Origin: Saprospiraceae bacterium
Lineage (GTDB): Bacteria; Bacteroidota; Bacteroidia; Chitinophagales; Saprospiraceae
NCBI GenBank assembly: GCA_016715465.1
Contig: JADKAA010000024.1
Span: 620,001 to 684,000 of the forward strand
Length of the DNA: 64,000 nucleotides
Reading direction: 5' to 3'
A program made the translations under genes and the position numbers. This document shows positions 51,205 to 59,715 of this stretch, in pieces. Below the pieces are notes generated by a model. That model made no database searches and was not told the DNA's origin. It worked only from the letters and a program-made list of their open reading frames with translations. Within the stretch, counting starts at the first letter, position 1; every line of letters starts with the position of its first letter.

Positions 51205-52446
51205 GTGAAGTGTCTGATTAAAAAAGTAAAGGTGATCGACCCTCCGTCAAAGTATCACGGCAGGGTGGTTGACATACTGGTGGTCAATTCCAGGATAGAG
51301 GACATCCGTGCTTCAATAACGGCACCGTCTAATGTGCGCATAATTACAGGAACAGACTTGCACTGCAGTATTTCCTGGTTTGATATCGGCACACAAATCG
51401 GGGAACCGGGGCTGGAACACAGGGAAAACATCGAATCGGTGGCCATGGCTGCGAGAGCGGGTGGCTACGGTTCACTGGCACCCTTTCCCAATACGCGTCC
51501 GGTCATTCAGACCAAGGCAGATGTAGATTTTATAAAAAACAAGGCAAGTCGAAATCACCTGGACATTTATCCGGTGGCTGCGCTCAGTGAAAATGCGGAA
51601 GGTAAAGAAATTACAGAAATGTTTGACCTTCACCATGCCGGGGCAGTGGCATTTGGCGATGGTTTGAAACCGGTTCAGCACGCAGGGGTGATTACCAGGG
51701 CCCTTGAATATGTAAAACCATTCGACGGCCTGATCATCCACCATCCTTCTGAAAAAAGTTTGAGCCAGGATGCACAGTTGCATGAAGGGGAAATGAGTAC
51801 TATGCTGGGCATGAAAGGCAATCCTTACATCGCTGAGAGCATCATGCTGAAGCGCGATCTCGACCTCCTTGCTTACAGCCAGTCAAAACTTTGCATTTAC
51901 GGAGTTTCATCAGCCGAAAGCGTGCGCATTATAAAAGAAGGTAAAAAGACACACAGCGACCGGTTGAGTTGCATTGTGCCTTATCTCAATTTGATATTTA
52001 CGGATAAGGACCTGGTTGATTTTGACACCAACCTCAAATTGACACCCCCGCTAAGAAGGAAAACAGACCTTCAGGAGTTGGTCAGGGGACTAAAAGATGG
52101 CACCATAGATGCCATTGCCAGCAACCATTATCCCATTGAGGAAGAGGGTAAAAAGCTCGAGTTTCCTTACGCCGGTTATGGGGCTTCAGGCATTGAGACG
52201 TGTTTTGCGGCGTGCAATACCTATGTATCGCAACTCGACCTTGAGACGCTTGTTTATAAGCTGAGTTATGGCCCACGGGAAATCCTGAAACTTCATTCAG
52301 GCGGCATCCAGGCAGGAGAACCGGCCAGGTTAACCATCTTTGATCCTTCTGCGACCTGGAAGTTTGAATCCAGTTTGTCGAAATCAAAGAACAATCCATT
52401 TTTAGGCAGGGAACTGCGCGGCAGGATTTTGGAAGTGATCAATTGA
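51205..52446 (+). CDS. Dihydroorotase-like protein lacking metal ligands
   Basis: A 413-residue amidohydrolase-fold protein aligned with type I dihydroorotase. The usual DMHVHLREPG segment reads DIGTQIGEPG (60-69): both metal-binding His are replaced, by G62 and Q64. The C-terminal DHAPH motif reads NHYP with N307 in place of the catalytic Asp, and the HVS region reads YGVS (232-235), losing another His. Motifs for overall fold remain (FPNTRPVIQTKADV, IIHHPSEKSL). It therefore is probably not an active dihydroorotase. Inactive DHOase partners that support aspartate transcarbamoylase are known in other bacteria; a similar role is possible. The start is GTG; the gene follows the BatA gene. Confidence 0.82.
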   Translation: MKCLIKKVKVIDPPSKYHGRVVDILVVNSRIEDIRASITAPSNVRIITGTDLHCSISWFDIGTQIGEPGLEHRENIESVAMAARAGGYGSLAPFPNTRPVIQTKADVDFIKNKASRNHLDIYPVAALSENAEGKEITEMFDLHHAGAVAFGDGLKPVQHAGVITRALEYVKPFDGLIIHHPSEKSLSQDAQLHEGEMSTMLGMKGNPYIAESIMLKRDLDLLAYSQSKLCIYGVSSAESVRIIKEGKKTHSDRLSCIVPYLNLIFTDKDLVDFDTNLKLTPPLRRKTDLQELVRGLKDGTIDAIASNHYPIEEEGKKLEFPYAGYGASGIETCFAACNTYVSQLDLETLVYKLSYGPREILKLHSGGIQAGEPARLTIFDPSATWKFESSLSKSKNNPFLGRELRGRILEVIN

Positions 52447-52451
52447 GGCAT

Positions 52452-52901
52452 ATGCATATCATCAGAAAGTGTACAAAAGAGGATTTACAGGATATTTATA
52501 ACCTGGTAAAAGCATTGGCAGTTTTTGAAAAGGAACCCGATGCCGTAAAGGCTCAACCGGAAGAGTACCACAAAGCTTATGACCAAAAACTCATAGATGC
52601 CATAGTAGCAGAATTTGAGGGACAAATCATCGGCATGGTTTTTTATTATCCTGTATTTTCATCCTGGAATGGCAGGACGATGTACCTGGAAGATTTTATT
52701 GTAAAAGATGAATACCGCAACCGGGGTATTGGCCAGGAACTATTTGACGCATTTATTAGCGAAGCGCGAGCCCAGCAGTGCAGGCAGGTCAAATGGCAGG
52801 TGTTGGACTGGAATGAAGAAGCTATCCGGTTTTATAAGCGAAATGGGGCTTCCATTGAGAAAAACTGGTGGAATGGCAGAATGAAACTGAAATTAGATTA
52901 A
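52452..52901 (+). CDS. GNAT N-acetyltransferase, diamine-acetyltransferase-like
   Basis: A 149-residue single-domain GNAT enzyme. It begins IIRKCTKEDLQDIYNLVKALAVFEKEPDAV, as in spermidine/thialysine acetyltransferases, and has the acetyl-CoA loop VKDEYRNRGIGQELFDAF (QxxGxG-like RNRGIGQ) and NEEAIRFYKRNGA near the C terminus. Substrate not certain; polyamine or lysine-like amines are likely by family. The ATG at 52452 lies 5 bp after the dihydroorotase-like stop; the adjacent DUF4834 gene starts directly after its stop codon, so these genes form one transcript. Confidence 0.85.
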   Translation: MHIIRKCTKEDLQDIYNLVKALAVFEKEPDAVKAQPEEYHKAYDQKLIDAIVAEFEGQIIGMVFYYPVFSSWNGRTMYLEDFIVKDEYRNRGIGQELFDAFISEARAQQCRQVKWQVLDWNEEAIRFYKRNGASIEKNWWNGRMKLKLD

Positions 52902-53075
52902 ATGATTAAGTTTATCCTTATTGCGGTGTTGTTGGCCTATGTGTTCAGGCGGGTACTTTTTGTGCCATTGAATGAACCCAAAACTAAAAAACAAGCTGAA
53001 AAACCAAAGGAAGAGAAGCCCAGGGGATTTACCAATAAGGTGGGTGATTATACCGACTATGAAGAAATCAAATAA
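52902..53075 (+). CDS. Small DUF4834-like membrane protein, 57 aa
   Basis: A short gene: ATG at 52902 immediately after the GNAT stop, TAA at 53073-53075. The product begins MIKFILIAVLLAYVFRRVLF, one membrane helix, followed by a Lys/Glu/Pro-rich cytosolic tail and a final GDYTDYEEIK. This short helix-plus-charged-tail form, ending in a YxDYEEIK-like motif, is typical of the Bacteroidota DUF4834 family. Function unknown. Its end overlaps the RluA-type pseudouridine synthase gene by 17 bp, which supports it being translated and coupled with its neighbours. Confidence 0.72.
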   Translation: MIKFILIAVLLAYVFRRVLFVPLNEPKTKKQAEKPKEEKPRGFTNKVGDYTDYEEIK

Positions 53076-53727
53076 GGATTTTGCTGACATAAAGGTGATA
53101 TATGACGACGCCGATGTATTGGTAGTCTCAAAGCCGGGTGGTATGGCTGTCCAGGCTGAAGGTGAAGACATGCTCTCTTATTTTGCCAGGAAGAAAAACT
53201 GGGAACTAAATCCGGTTACCCGCCTGGATCAGCCGGTAAGTGGGCTGGTACTTTTGGCCCGCACCGCTAAAGCCACGGCATTTTTGTCGAGGCAGCTTAC
53301 AGAGGGGAAAATTAAAAAAAGATATCTCGCGGTGGTGGAAGGTCGGTTTGAAAATCAAGCCCAAACCATTAGCTGCAACCTGATAAAAAAAGGCAATAAG
53401 GCCATGGTAAGTGGGTCCGGGAAAAATGCCACCATGCATGTTTTCAGGGTAGATCTTATGGACAGATATTCGCTGTTGGAACTGGAATGCGATACAGGCA
53501 GATTTCATCAAATAAGGGCTCAGCTCAGCCACATTGGTTTTCCCATACGGGGCGATGTGAAATACGGAGCGCGGAGGGCTGACAAAGAAGGCGGCATTTA
53601 TCTCCACTGCTGGAAAATGTCCCTGCAAGCCAGGGATGGAAGCAGTCTGGAACTGGAATGTGCACCGCCACCGGAGAAAACGCTGTTTTACACCGTAAGG
53701 GCAGCAGATTTTTCGACCATTCCCTAA
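53059..53727 (+). CDS. RluA-family RNA pseudouridine synthase
   Basis: A 222-residue cytosolic enzyme. It contains VIYDDADVLVVSKPGGMAVQ, the catalytic VTRLDQPVSGLVLLART (Asp in RLD), KKRYLAVVEGRF and LLELECDTGRFHQIRAQLSHIGFPIRGDVKYGA, the full RluA signature. It has no N-terminal S4 domain. It converts uridines in rRNA or tRNA to pseudouridine; the target site is not known. The ATG at 53059 gives a normal family start; an upstream frame from 52972 would lie over the DUF4834 gene. Confidence 0.9.
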   Translation: MKKSNKDFADIKVIYDDADVLVVSKPGGMAVQAEGEDMLSYFARKKNWELNPVTRLDQPVSGLVLLARTAKATAFLSRQLTEGKIKKRYLAVVEGRFENQAQTISCNLIKKGNKAMVSGSGKNATMHVFRVDLMDRYSLLELECDTGRFHQIRAQLSHIGFPIRGDVKYGARRADKEGGIYLHCWKMSLQARDGSSLELECAPPPEKTLFYTVRAADFSTIP

Positions 53728-53860
53728 GTTTTGCCGATAAGTGGGGCATGACTCAGGAAACATTGTACCCTGAATCTGCGTTAAATAAAGATTAAAGTTG
53801 GCTTTTAAAAAGTCATTACACCATAACTTTACGATTTAGAAGAAGAATTATTTAGCAAGA

Positions 53861-55027
53861 ATGAAAAAGGTGATTGCCGTACTGTTGGTTTCTGTCAATT
53901 TGCTCCAGGGGCAAACGAAGATCGCCATTGCCAATAAGTCTTTTGAAGATATTCCCAGGATGGGTGGTGGTATGAACCTGCCAATCGCCGGTTGGTATGA
54001 TTGCGGTGCCATGCGTTTTCCGGGGGAATCAGCTCCGGATATCCATCCGGGTAACTTTTGGAACAATACTACTTTGCCTTCGCAGGGTAATACCTATCTG
54101 GGCATGGTGGTGAGAGACAATGAATCCTGGGAAGGCATTGCCCAAAGATTGGTCGCACCCATGAAGGCGGGCAAGTGTTATAAATTTACCATCGACCTGG
54201 CAAAAAGCAGCACCTACCTCAGTCTTTCCCAGGTAACAAAAAAAAGTACGAATTACGTCACCCCTGCCGTATTCAGGATATGGGGAGGAAATGGAATGTG
54301 CGGCGAAAAAGAACTGCTTGGGGAATCGGCTGCCGTCAACCATACCGATTGGCGCACTTATCAGTTTAAAGTGAAACCCACCTCTGAACATAAATACGTC
54401 CTCATCGAGGCGTTTTACAAGACGCCGAATTTTCTACCTTATTGCGGGCATATTCTGGTGGACAACCTCAGTGACTTCGACGAAATGGATTGTGAAGAGG
54501 TGTTGCCACCCGTCCTTACCAAACAAGCGCTGGCAAAGCTTGAAACCAAAGAAGCACTTCCCCCGCACAAAAAAACCAGGGTAGAACAATCCAAGGAAAA
54601 ATCAAAACCACAGGATTCAACAGTGGCTGCTGCCAAACCCAAGATCCTGGAAGAACTGGACATCAAAAAGATTAAAAAAGGCACGACCATTGAAATAAAA
54701 AACCTTTATTTCAAAGCAGATACTTCTACCATTGACAGAAGTTCCTACGAAGTCCTCGATGAAATCTATGGCTTTTTAAAAAACCATAATGGGGTAAAAC
54801 TTGAGATTGGTGGACATACCAATGGCATACCCAGCCACGAATACTGTGATAAATTGTCCACAGCCCGTGCTAAAGCAGTCTATGATTATCTTATGTCCAA
54901 GGGCATTGATCCATCTCGTCTAACCTATAAAGGTTACGGCAAGCGCAGGAAGATAGCCTCTGATTCGACGGTGGAAGGCAGGACCAAAAACCAGCGGGTT
55001 GAGGTGAAAGTCATGAGCCTTTCCTGA
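53861..55027 (+). CDS. OmpA-family protein with N-terminal carbohydrate-binding-like domain
   Basis: A 388-residue exported protein with a short signal peptide (1-18, ...NLLQGQ). Residues about 22-212 form a beta-sandwich (IANKSFEDIPRMGGGMNLPIAGWYDCG, ...HILVDNLSDFD), resembling galactose-binding/CBM-like folds. A Lys/Glu-rich linker (about 220-275) follows. Residues about 285-388 are an OmpA/MotB domain: NLYFKADTSTIDRSSYEVLDEIYGFLKNH, LEIGGHTNGIPSHEYCDKLSTARAKAVYDYL and the NQRVEVKVM end, which binds peptidoglycan. So the protein may join a ligand outside to the cell wall. A TTG-N23-TAACTTTA near-consensus lies at 53798-53831. Confidence 0.85.
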   Translation: MKKVIAVLLVSVNLLQGQTKIAIANKSFEDIPRMGGGMNLPIAGWYDCGAMRFPGESAPDIHPGNFWNNTTLPSQGNTYLGMVVRDNESWEGIAQRLVAPMKAGKCYKFTIDLAKSSTYLSLSQVTKKSTNYVTPAVFRIWGGNGMCGEKELLGESAAVNHTDWRTYQFKVKPTSEHKYVLIEAFYKTPNFLPYCGHILVDNLSDFDEMDCEEVLPPVLTKQALAKLETKEALPPHKKTRVEQSKEKSKPQDSTVAAAKPKILEELDIKKIKKGTTIEIKNLYFKADTSTIDRSSYEVLDEIYGFLKNHNGVKLEIGGHTNGIPSHEYCDKLSTARAKAVYDYLMSKGIDPSRLTYKGYGKRRKIASDSTVEGRTKNQRVEVKVMSLS

Positions 55028-55055
55028 CATCCATAGGCTTTAAATTCTGTCAGAA

Positions 55056-55361
55056 TTAAAATTCTACCTTGCTGATTTCAATGATGCCATCAGAAGCAAA
55101 GCAGGTATTGTCCTGCAGTTGGTAATCGATACTCACCTGGTAAGGAAAATCGTTTTTGGCAATCGGGTCTAATGCGTCGGGGTATTTATATGCCTGGTAG
55201 GTTTTTCCATCATTTGTCTTTATCAGAAGTCCCCCACAACAGGCGCATAACCTTAAATCCGCACCCATCACAATGGCATTGTAGCTTGTATCTTCATGGC
55301 AGCAGCTATAAAACATAAGCATCAATCCGAAATAGGCCAGACTTTGTCTCAGGTATCTCAT
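55056..55361 (-). CDS. Small cysteine-containing lipoprotein, 101 aa
   Basis: An exported protein with a signal peptide ending LMLMFYSC, a lipobox-like site with Cys near residue 20, and a cluster of Cys (C20, C21 and LRLCACCGG near 37-45) in a short beta-rich domain. The CACCGG motif recurs in small Bacteroidota lipoproteins of unknown role; metal or disulfide binding is possible. Convergent with the ompA-like gene. Confidence in coding is fair. Confidence 0.6.
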   Translation of the reverse strand: MRYLRQSLAYFGLMLMFYSCCHEDTSYNAIVMGADLRLCACCGGLLIKTNDGKTYQAYKYPDALDPIAKNDFPYQVSIDYQLQDNTCFASDGIIEISKVEF

Positions 55362-55390
55362 GCCAATTTTTATTATTTAAACGATTGGAA

Positions 55391-56788
55391 TTATGTAAGC
55401 GTTGGGTTTATGGTAAAGAATCTGGTCACCAGGGTGGCCAGCGCAATCCCTAAAAGGGCCGCGCAGAAGCCATAAATGGTAGGGTCAATGGTGGTTTTGA
55501 TGATAAATTTGGTGACTGCCCAGGTAAGGGTCCCACAAAACATTGCTGAGAAGGCACCTAAACGGTTGGTATAATTTAAAAACAAAGCGGCCGTATAAGG
55601 CACTAGAATGGATACCACACCAAAGGCACTGGATTCACCAACCAGGTCAAAAATTTTCTCGCTTCCATGGGCAACAAACACGGCAATGATCCCAACCACA
55701 ACAATGGAAATGCGCGTTAACTTTAACAAAGTCTGATCCGACAGATTCTTGAAAAAAAGTGGTTTCAGCACGTTCTCAGACAACAGGCTTGCAGGCGCCA
55801 GAACTGCACCACTGCACGTACTCAAAATGGCGCTCACTACAGAACCAAAAAAAAGAATTTTTACAAACATGGGCATTTTTGTGAGTACTACCGCTGGCAG
55901 GGTCATTTGCATATTGGCCTCATTGGTATCCGGATGAGTCAGCTTTACAGCCATGATGATGTAAAGAGGTAACAAAGAAATCACCCCATAAAGTATCGCC
56001 CCAATAAGTGTGGAAAGGTGTGCGGCATGTTCACTTCTGGCCGAATTGACCCGTTGAAAAACATCCTGGGAAACTATGCTGCCAAGGCCAAGTGCCATCC
56101 ATGCTGCTAACCAGTTGATCCACTCGGTGGTGGTGTTTTCAGGAAAGAATCGCCAATGTCCGGGAGGTATGGTGTTGATGACTGTTTTGACATCACCCAC
56201 TTCTCTGGTAAGATACCACGCAATGACTGCCAGGCCGAGGATGATCATCAGGCTTTGAAAAAAATCGGTCAGCGATACTGCCAGCATGCCTCCCAGCATG
56301 GTATAAGTCAATATCAACATTAATGAAAACAACATGCAAATGAACAAAGGGAAAGAGGTAAGGAGGTTCAAAATGAGGCCAAGGGCCAACAATTGAGCCG
56401 CAATGTATCCCAAAAAGCTGATGACCATGAGACCGGATGCTATCATGGCAACCTTGGGGCCATAGTTCCTGTAAAATAGGTCACCTATGGTGAGGGCATT
56501 GAGCCTGAACATTTTTCTGGCATAAAAAAAACCGACCAGCAAAAGGCATAAGACCCCACCCAATGGGTCTTCTATGATACCTGAAAGTCCATGTTGTGCA
56601 AATTCAGTGCTTGCCCCAAAGAGGGTTTCTGAGCCAAACCACAAGGCAAACAGGGCAAAGGCATTTACCACCGGGTGCAGGTTGCGCCCGGCATTGATGA
56701 AGTCTGCACCACCTGTGATGCGGGTGTGGGCATAAAAACCAATGAGTATGGTAATGATGAGGTAAAGGCCTATAAACAATGTCAGCAT
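55391..56788 (-). CDS. Sodium:solute symporter family protein
   Basis: A 465-residue inner-membrane transporter of the SSS family (LeuT fold), with about 13 membrane helices. Landmarks are the INAGRNLHPVVNAFALFALWFGSETLFG stretch after helix 1, GGMLAVSLTDFFQSLMIILGL (helix 5 region), SQDVFQRVNSAR and LSTCSGAVLAPASLLSENVL. Substrate not inferable; related proteins carry sugars, amino acids or choline. Its ATG shares one base with the stop of the upstream TamA-like gene (TGATG), so translation is coupled. Confidence 0.88.
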   Translation of the reverse strand: MLTLFIGLYLIITILIGFYAHTRITGGADFINAGRNLHPVVNAFALFALWFGSETLFGASTEFAQHGLSGIIEDPLGGVLCLLLVGFFYARKMFRLNALTIGDLFYRNYGPKVAMIASGLMVISFLGYIAAQLLALGLILNLLTSFPLFICMLFSLMLILTYTMLGGMLAVSLTDFFQSLMIILGLAVIAWYLTREVGDVKTVINTIPPGHWRFFPENTTTEWINWLAAWMALGLGSIVSQDVFQRVNSARSEHAAHLSTLIGAILYGVISLLPLYIIMAVKLTHPDTNEANMQMTLPAVVLTKMPMFVKILFFGSVVSAILSTCSGAVLAPASLLSENVLKPLFFKNLSDQTLLKLTRISIVVVGIIAVFVAHGSEKIFDLVGESSAFGVVSILVPYTAALFLNYTNRLGAFSAMFCGTLTWAVTKFIIKTTIDPTIYGFCAALLGIALATLVTRFFTINPTLT

Positions 56789-58554
56789 CAGAACAGGTTT
56801 AAATAGCCAAAATGGACTTTTGTATTGGCAAATCCCGGCAGCCCTGAAAATTCATTGCCTGCTGCAATCGAAAAGTTAAAAATACCGGCTTTGGTGCTGA
56901 AGTTGAGGCCAAGGCCAATGCCCGCGGCGGTTTTCCAGGTTGTTGATTTTTCATTTACCACTTTAATTCTTCCCACATCGACAAAGGGAAAAGACAGATA
57001 TGAATTTCTATCGAGGATAATTTTAAATTCTGAACTCATTACGGCATAGCCATTGGATAGGATGGAAAGTTCATTGAAGCCCCTCATCAATCGGGTTCCC
57101 CCTATGCGAAAACTTTCATTTTCAAGTACAAAATTCTTTTGCAAAATAAACGCAGCATTGAGTTGAAACCTGAAGGCTGCCCAGTTTTGTAAGGGTAAAA
57201 ATAGGGATGCAACCGCCCTGGAGGTGAATTGCAGCCGGCCTTCCCGCAAAGAGTCGTAAGCGGATGAAAAATCGGTTTCACCGTTTTTAATGGCGGTTAC
57301 CTGTGGATTCACTGCCACCTTTCTGAAACCCGCATTTATTGACAATTCAATTTCATGACCACGCCGGGGATTAAAGCGATAGTCCAGCTTGCGATTAAAA
57401 AAACTCAATGCAAAACCATTGTAATTGAAATCAAGCTGAGCAGGTAAAGAGTTATTCCCTTTTAATACATTGGTATCTACTTCAATCAACCGGCTGGTTT
57501 TTCGATTCCAATGAAGTCGTATGGAACGGTTGCCGTTTATCAAATACTGGATGCCAAATATACTGTTGGCATCGATGCTGATGTTTCGGTTTCGGTTGAG
57601 GTCAAAGGCCCCATCCAGACCAAACCGGGTGGAAAGGAAATACGGGTAACTTGCCGCGAGAAACAATTGCTGGTCTTCCAGCGAGAGTCGTTTGATCCTT
57701 AGGCTGATGGATTCGCCCGCCGAAAGACGGTTTACCAGGTCAGCGGACAGTTCGCCATTGACTGAAACACCTTTTTTGTCACCCTGACCCGGCACAAGGC
57801 CCAGGATAAAATCAAATCTGCTGGCCGGCTTCGGGCGTAAAAATAAATGTACCGAAGCTTTTTCACCGGTAAACCGCACAAAGGGCAGAGAGTCTGTCGC
57901 TGCAAAATTGAGGTCCGAAAGCAGGCGTACCAGGTTGTTGACCTTATTTTGATTATAGGGATCACCTTGCAGAATGTCGAGGTAATGCTGCAGGAAAGTA
58001 GGAGAGATGGCCAGGCTGCCATGGAGTGTAATGGTGTCAAAAGTAATGTATTGGCCTTTTTCGATGTGTAATTTACTCATGATGGAATCGCCCCCGGTGA
58101 TTAAATTGTGTATTTCGGCGCGGGCAAATGGGTAACCATTGTTGAGGTAGGCTTTTAGCCAGTCATCGGCGAGCCTGCGGAAAAAAATGGAGTCCGGAAA
58201 CTGCAAGGCAATTGGCCTGTCGTATTTGAGGTCCTCAACGGATGATTCAGGCAAAACAACAGCCAGTTTGTACTGCTTCCCGGTAAATATCCATAGGTGG
58301 CAGTTGTCAGATTTAAATGAAATGGAGTCTATGTTACAGAAGGCAAAACCTTTGTTACGTTGATCTGTAACATACTTCAATGCAGCGTTGGAGATGAAGA
58401 GGGAATCAAAAGTTTTATTCCCTTCCAATGAAGCTATGCGGATTGATCTATCATACTCATCAACCGCCGAAACATAGTATCTTTGCTGTGCGTTTGCGAC
58501 AAGCAGACAGTTAAAAAAACACACAATCCAAAGATGATACCGGAAATTATTCAT
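56788..58554 (-). CDS. BamA/TamA-family outer-membrane protein
   Basis: A 588-residue protein with a signal peptide (1-22, ...VANAQ). Residues about 25-230 hold a few POTRA-like modules (LNNGYPFARAEIHNLI, YITFDTITLHGSLAISPTFLQHYL). The C-terminal half is a 16-strand-type barrel with RFNPRRGHEIELSINAGF and a final KVHFGYLNLF strand. The short POTRA number suits TamA/TpsB-like rather than BamA itself, which is encoded elsewhere in the window. It might assemble a subset of outer-membrane or secreted proteins. It overlaps the symporter gene by one base and is co-transcribed with it. Confidence 0.8.
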   Translation of the reverse strand: MNNFRYHLWIVCFFNCLLVANAQQRYYVSAVDEYDRSIRIASLEGNKTFDSLFISNAALKYVTDQRNKGFAFCNIDSISFKSDNCHLWIFTGKQYKLAVVLPESSVEDLKYDRPIALQFPDSIFFRRLADDWLKAYLNNGYPFARAEIHNLITGGDSIMSKLHIEKGQYITFDTITLHGSLAISPTFLQHYLDILQGDPYNQNKVNNLVRLLSDLNFAATDSLPFVRFTGEKASVHLFLRPKPASRFDFILGLVPGQGDKKGVSVNGELSADLVNRLSAGESISLRIKRLSLEDQQLFLAASYPYFLSTRFGLDGAFDLNRNRNISIDANSIFGIQYLINGNRSIRLHWNRKTSRLIEVDTNVLKGNNSLPAQLDFNYNGFALSFFNRKLDYRFNPRRGHEIELSINAGFRKVAVNPQVTAIKNGETDFSSAYDSLREGRLQFTSRAVASLFLPLQNWAAFRFQLNAAFILQKNFVLENESFRIGGTRLMRGFNELSILSNGYAVMSSEFKIILDRNSYLSFPFVDVGRIKVVNEKSTTWKTAAGIGLGLNFSTKAGIFNFSIAAGNEFSGLPGFANTKVHFGYLNLF

Positions 58555-58580
58555 TCAATTTATGGCGTTTGAGTTCGCGC

Positions 58581-59705
58581 ATGGGAGGCATCTATATCCA
58601 TATACCCTTTTGCAAACAGGCATGCTATTATTGCAATTTTCATTTTTCTACCAATCTGGGCAATACCGCAGCCATGTCTGCGGCCCTATGCAAAGATATC
58701 ATTTTGAGGCAAAATTACCTTTTACAACGCGAAGTGGGGTCGATATATTTCGGAGGAGGAACGCCTTCAGTTTTGTCTATTCCGGAATTGTCTGCCATTA
58801 TGGACACCCTCCGGACAACTTTTGTAATTCTCCCTGGGGCAGAAATAACACTCGAGTGCAATCCGGATGACATCTCGGCAGACTTTCTTACTGCATTAAA
58901 ATCGTTGGGCATCAATCGTCTATCACTGGGTGTACAGTCTTTTTTTGAAGAAGACCTGAAATATATGCACCGGGCGCACAATGCAGCGGATGCAATCGAA
59001 AGTATTCAAACTATCCGCGCATGTGGTTTTGAAAATTTCACCATTGACCTCATTTACGGCAGTGAGACAACCAGTGATGCCATGTGGGCAAAAAATGTAG
59101 AAATGGTAAGGGAACTCAATATACCGCACGTTTCGGCCTATTGTATGACCATTGAGGAGAAAACGGTATTTGGGACCTGGCTTAAACAAAACAAAATTAA
59201 ACCTGTGGACGAGGAAAAATCGACAAGGCAGTATGCCTACCTGATGGATGCCATGGAAGAAGCCGGATACCACCATTATGAAATCTCCAATTTCAGCAAG
59301 CCGGGTTTAGAGGCGGTACACAACAGCAACTACTGGCGGGGAGTACCGTATCTGGGCATCGGACCTTCTGCCCATTCATACAATGGCAAACAACGGAGTT
59401 GGGTGCAGTCCAACAATGCCCATTACCTTAAGGCCATTGATGAAGGCTTTGTGCCCATCGAATCGGAACAACTTTCAGATACCGATCAATACAATGAATA
59501 TGTAATGACGCGGTTGCGCACATCGTGGGGCATCGATATGGCGTACCTTCGTTCAGTTTTTGGGGAAGCAGCGGCGGCACATTTTGAGGAGCAAAGCCGA
59601 AGTGAAAACATAGCACCTTTTCTGGACAGGGAGGGGAGTGTTTGGACGTTAAACCGCCAGGGAAAGTTTCTGGCAGATCGCATCGCAGCGTCTTTTTTTC
59701 AGTAA
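58581..59705 (+). CDS. hemW: Radical SAM heme chaperone HemW
   Basis: A 374-residue cytosolic radical-SAM protein. The 4Fe-4S motif is CKQACYYC (CxxxCxxC) near residues 10-17, in MGGIYIHIPFC..., followed by SIYFGGGTPSVLS, TLECNPDD, NRLSLGVQSF, FTIDLIYG and the C-terminal HemN domain (YNEYVMTRLRTSWGID). HemW delivers heme; the CxxxCxxC plus Phe pattern differs from true coproporphyrinogen III oxidase (HemN), which has an additional N-terminal extension. ATG 58581 is preferred to TTG 58569. It is divergent from the TamA-like gene. Confidence 0.9.
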   Translation: MGGIYIHIPFCKQACYYCNFHFSTNLGNTAAMSAALCKDIILRQNYLLQREVGSIYFGGGTPSVLSIPELSAIMDTLRTTFVILPGAEITLECNPDDISADFLTALKSLGINRLSLGVQSFFEEDLKYMHRAHNAADAIESIQTIRACGFENFTIDLIYGSETTSDAMWAKNVEMVRELNIPHVSAYCMTIEEKTVFGTWLKQNKIKPVDEEKSTRQYAYLMDAMEEAGYHHYEISNFSKPGLEAVHNSNYWRGVPYLGIGPSAHSYNGKQRSWVQSNNAHYLKAIDEGFVPIESEQLSDTDQYNEYVMTRLRTSWGIDMAYLRSVFGEAAAAHFEEQSRSENIAPFLDREGSVWTLNRQGKFLADRIAASFFQ

Positions 59706-59715
59706 GATCATCATG

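Noticed and set aside
53206..53763. 185-codon open frame on the minus strand
   Set aside because: Antisense to the RluA-type gene with a complete active-site motif.
55045..55059. Short inverted repeat AATTCTG-T-CAGAATT
   Set aside because: Only 7-bp arms, no T run, lying at the end of a gene; could be chance.
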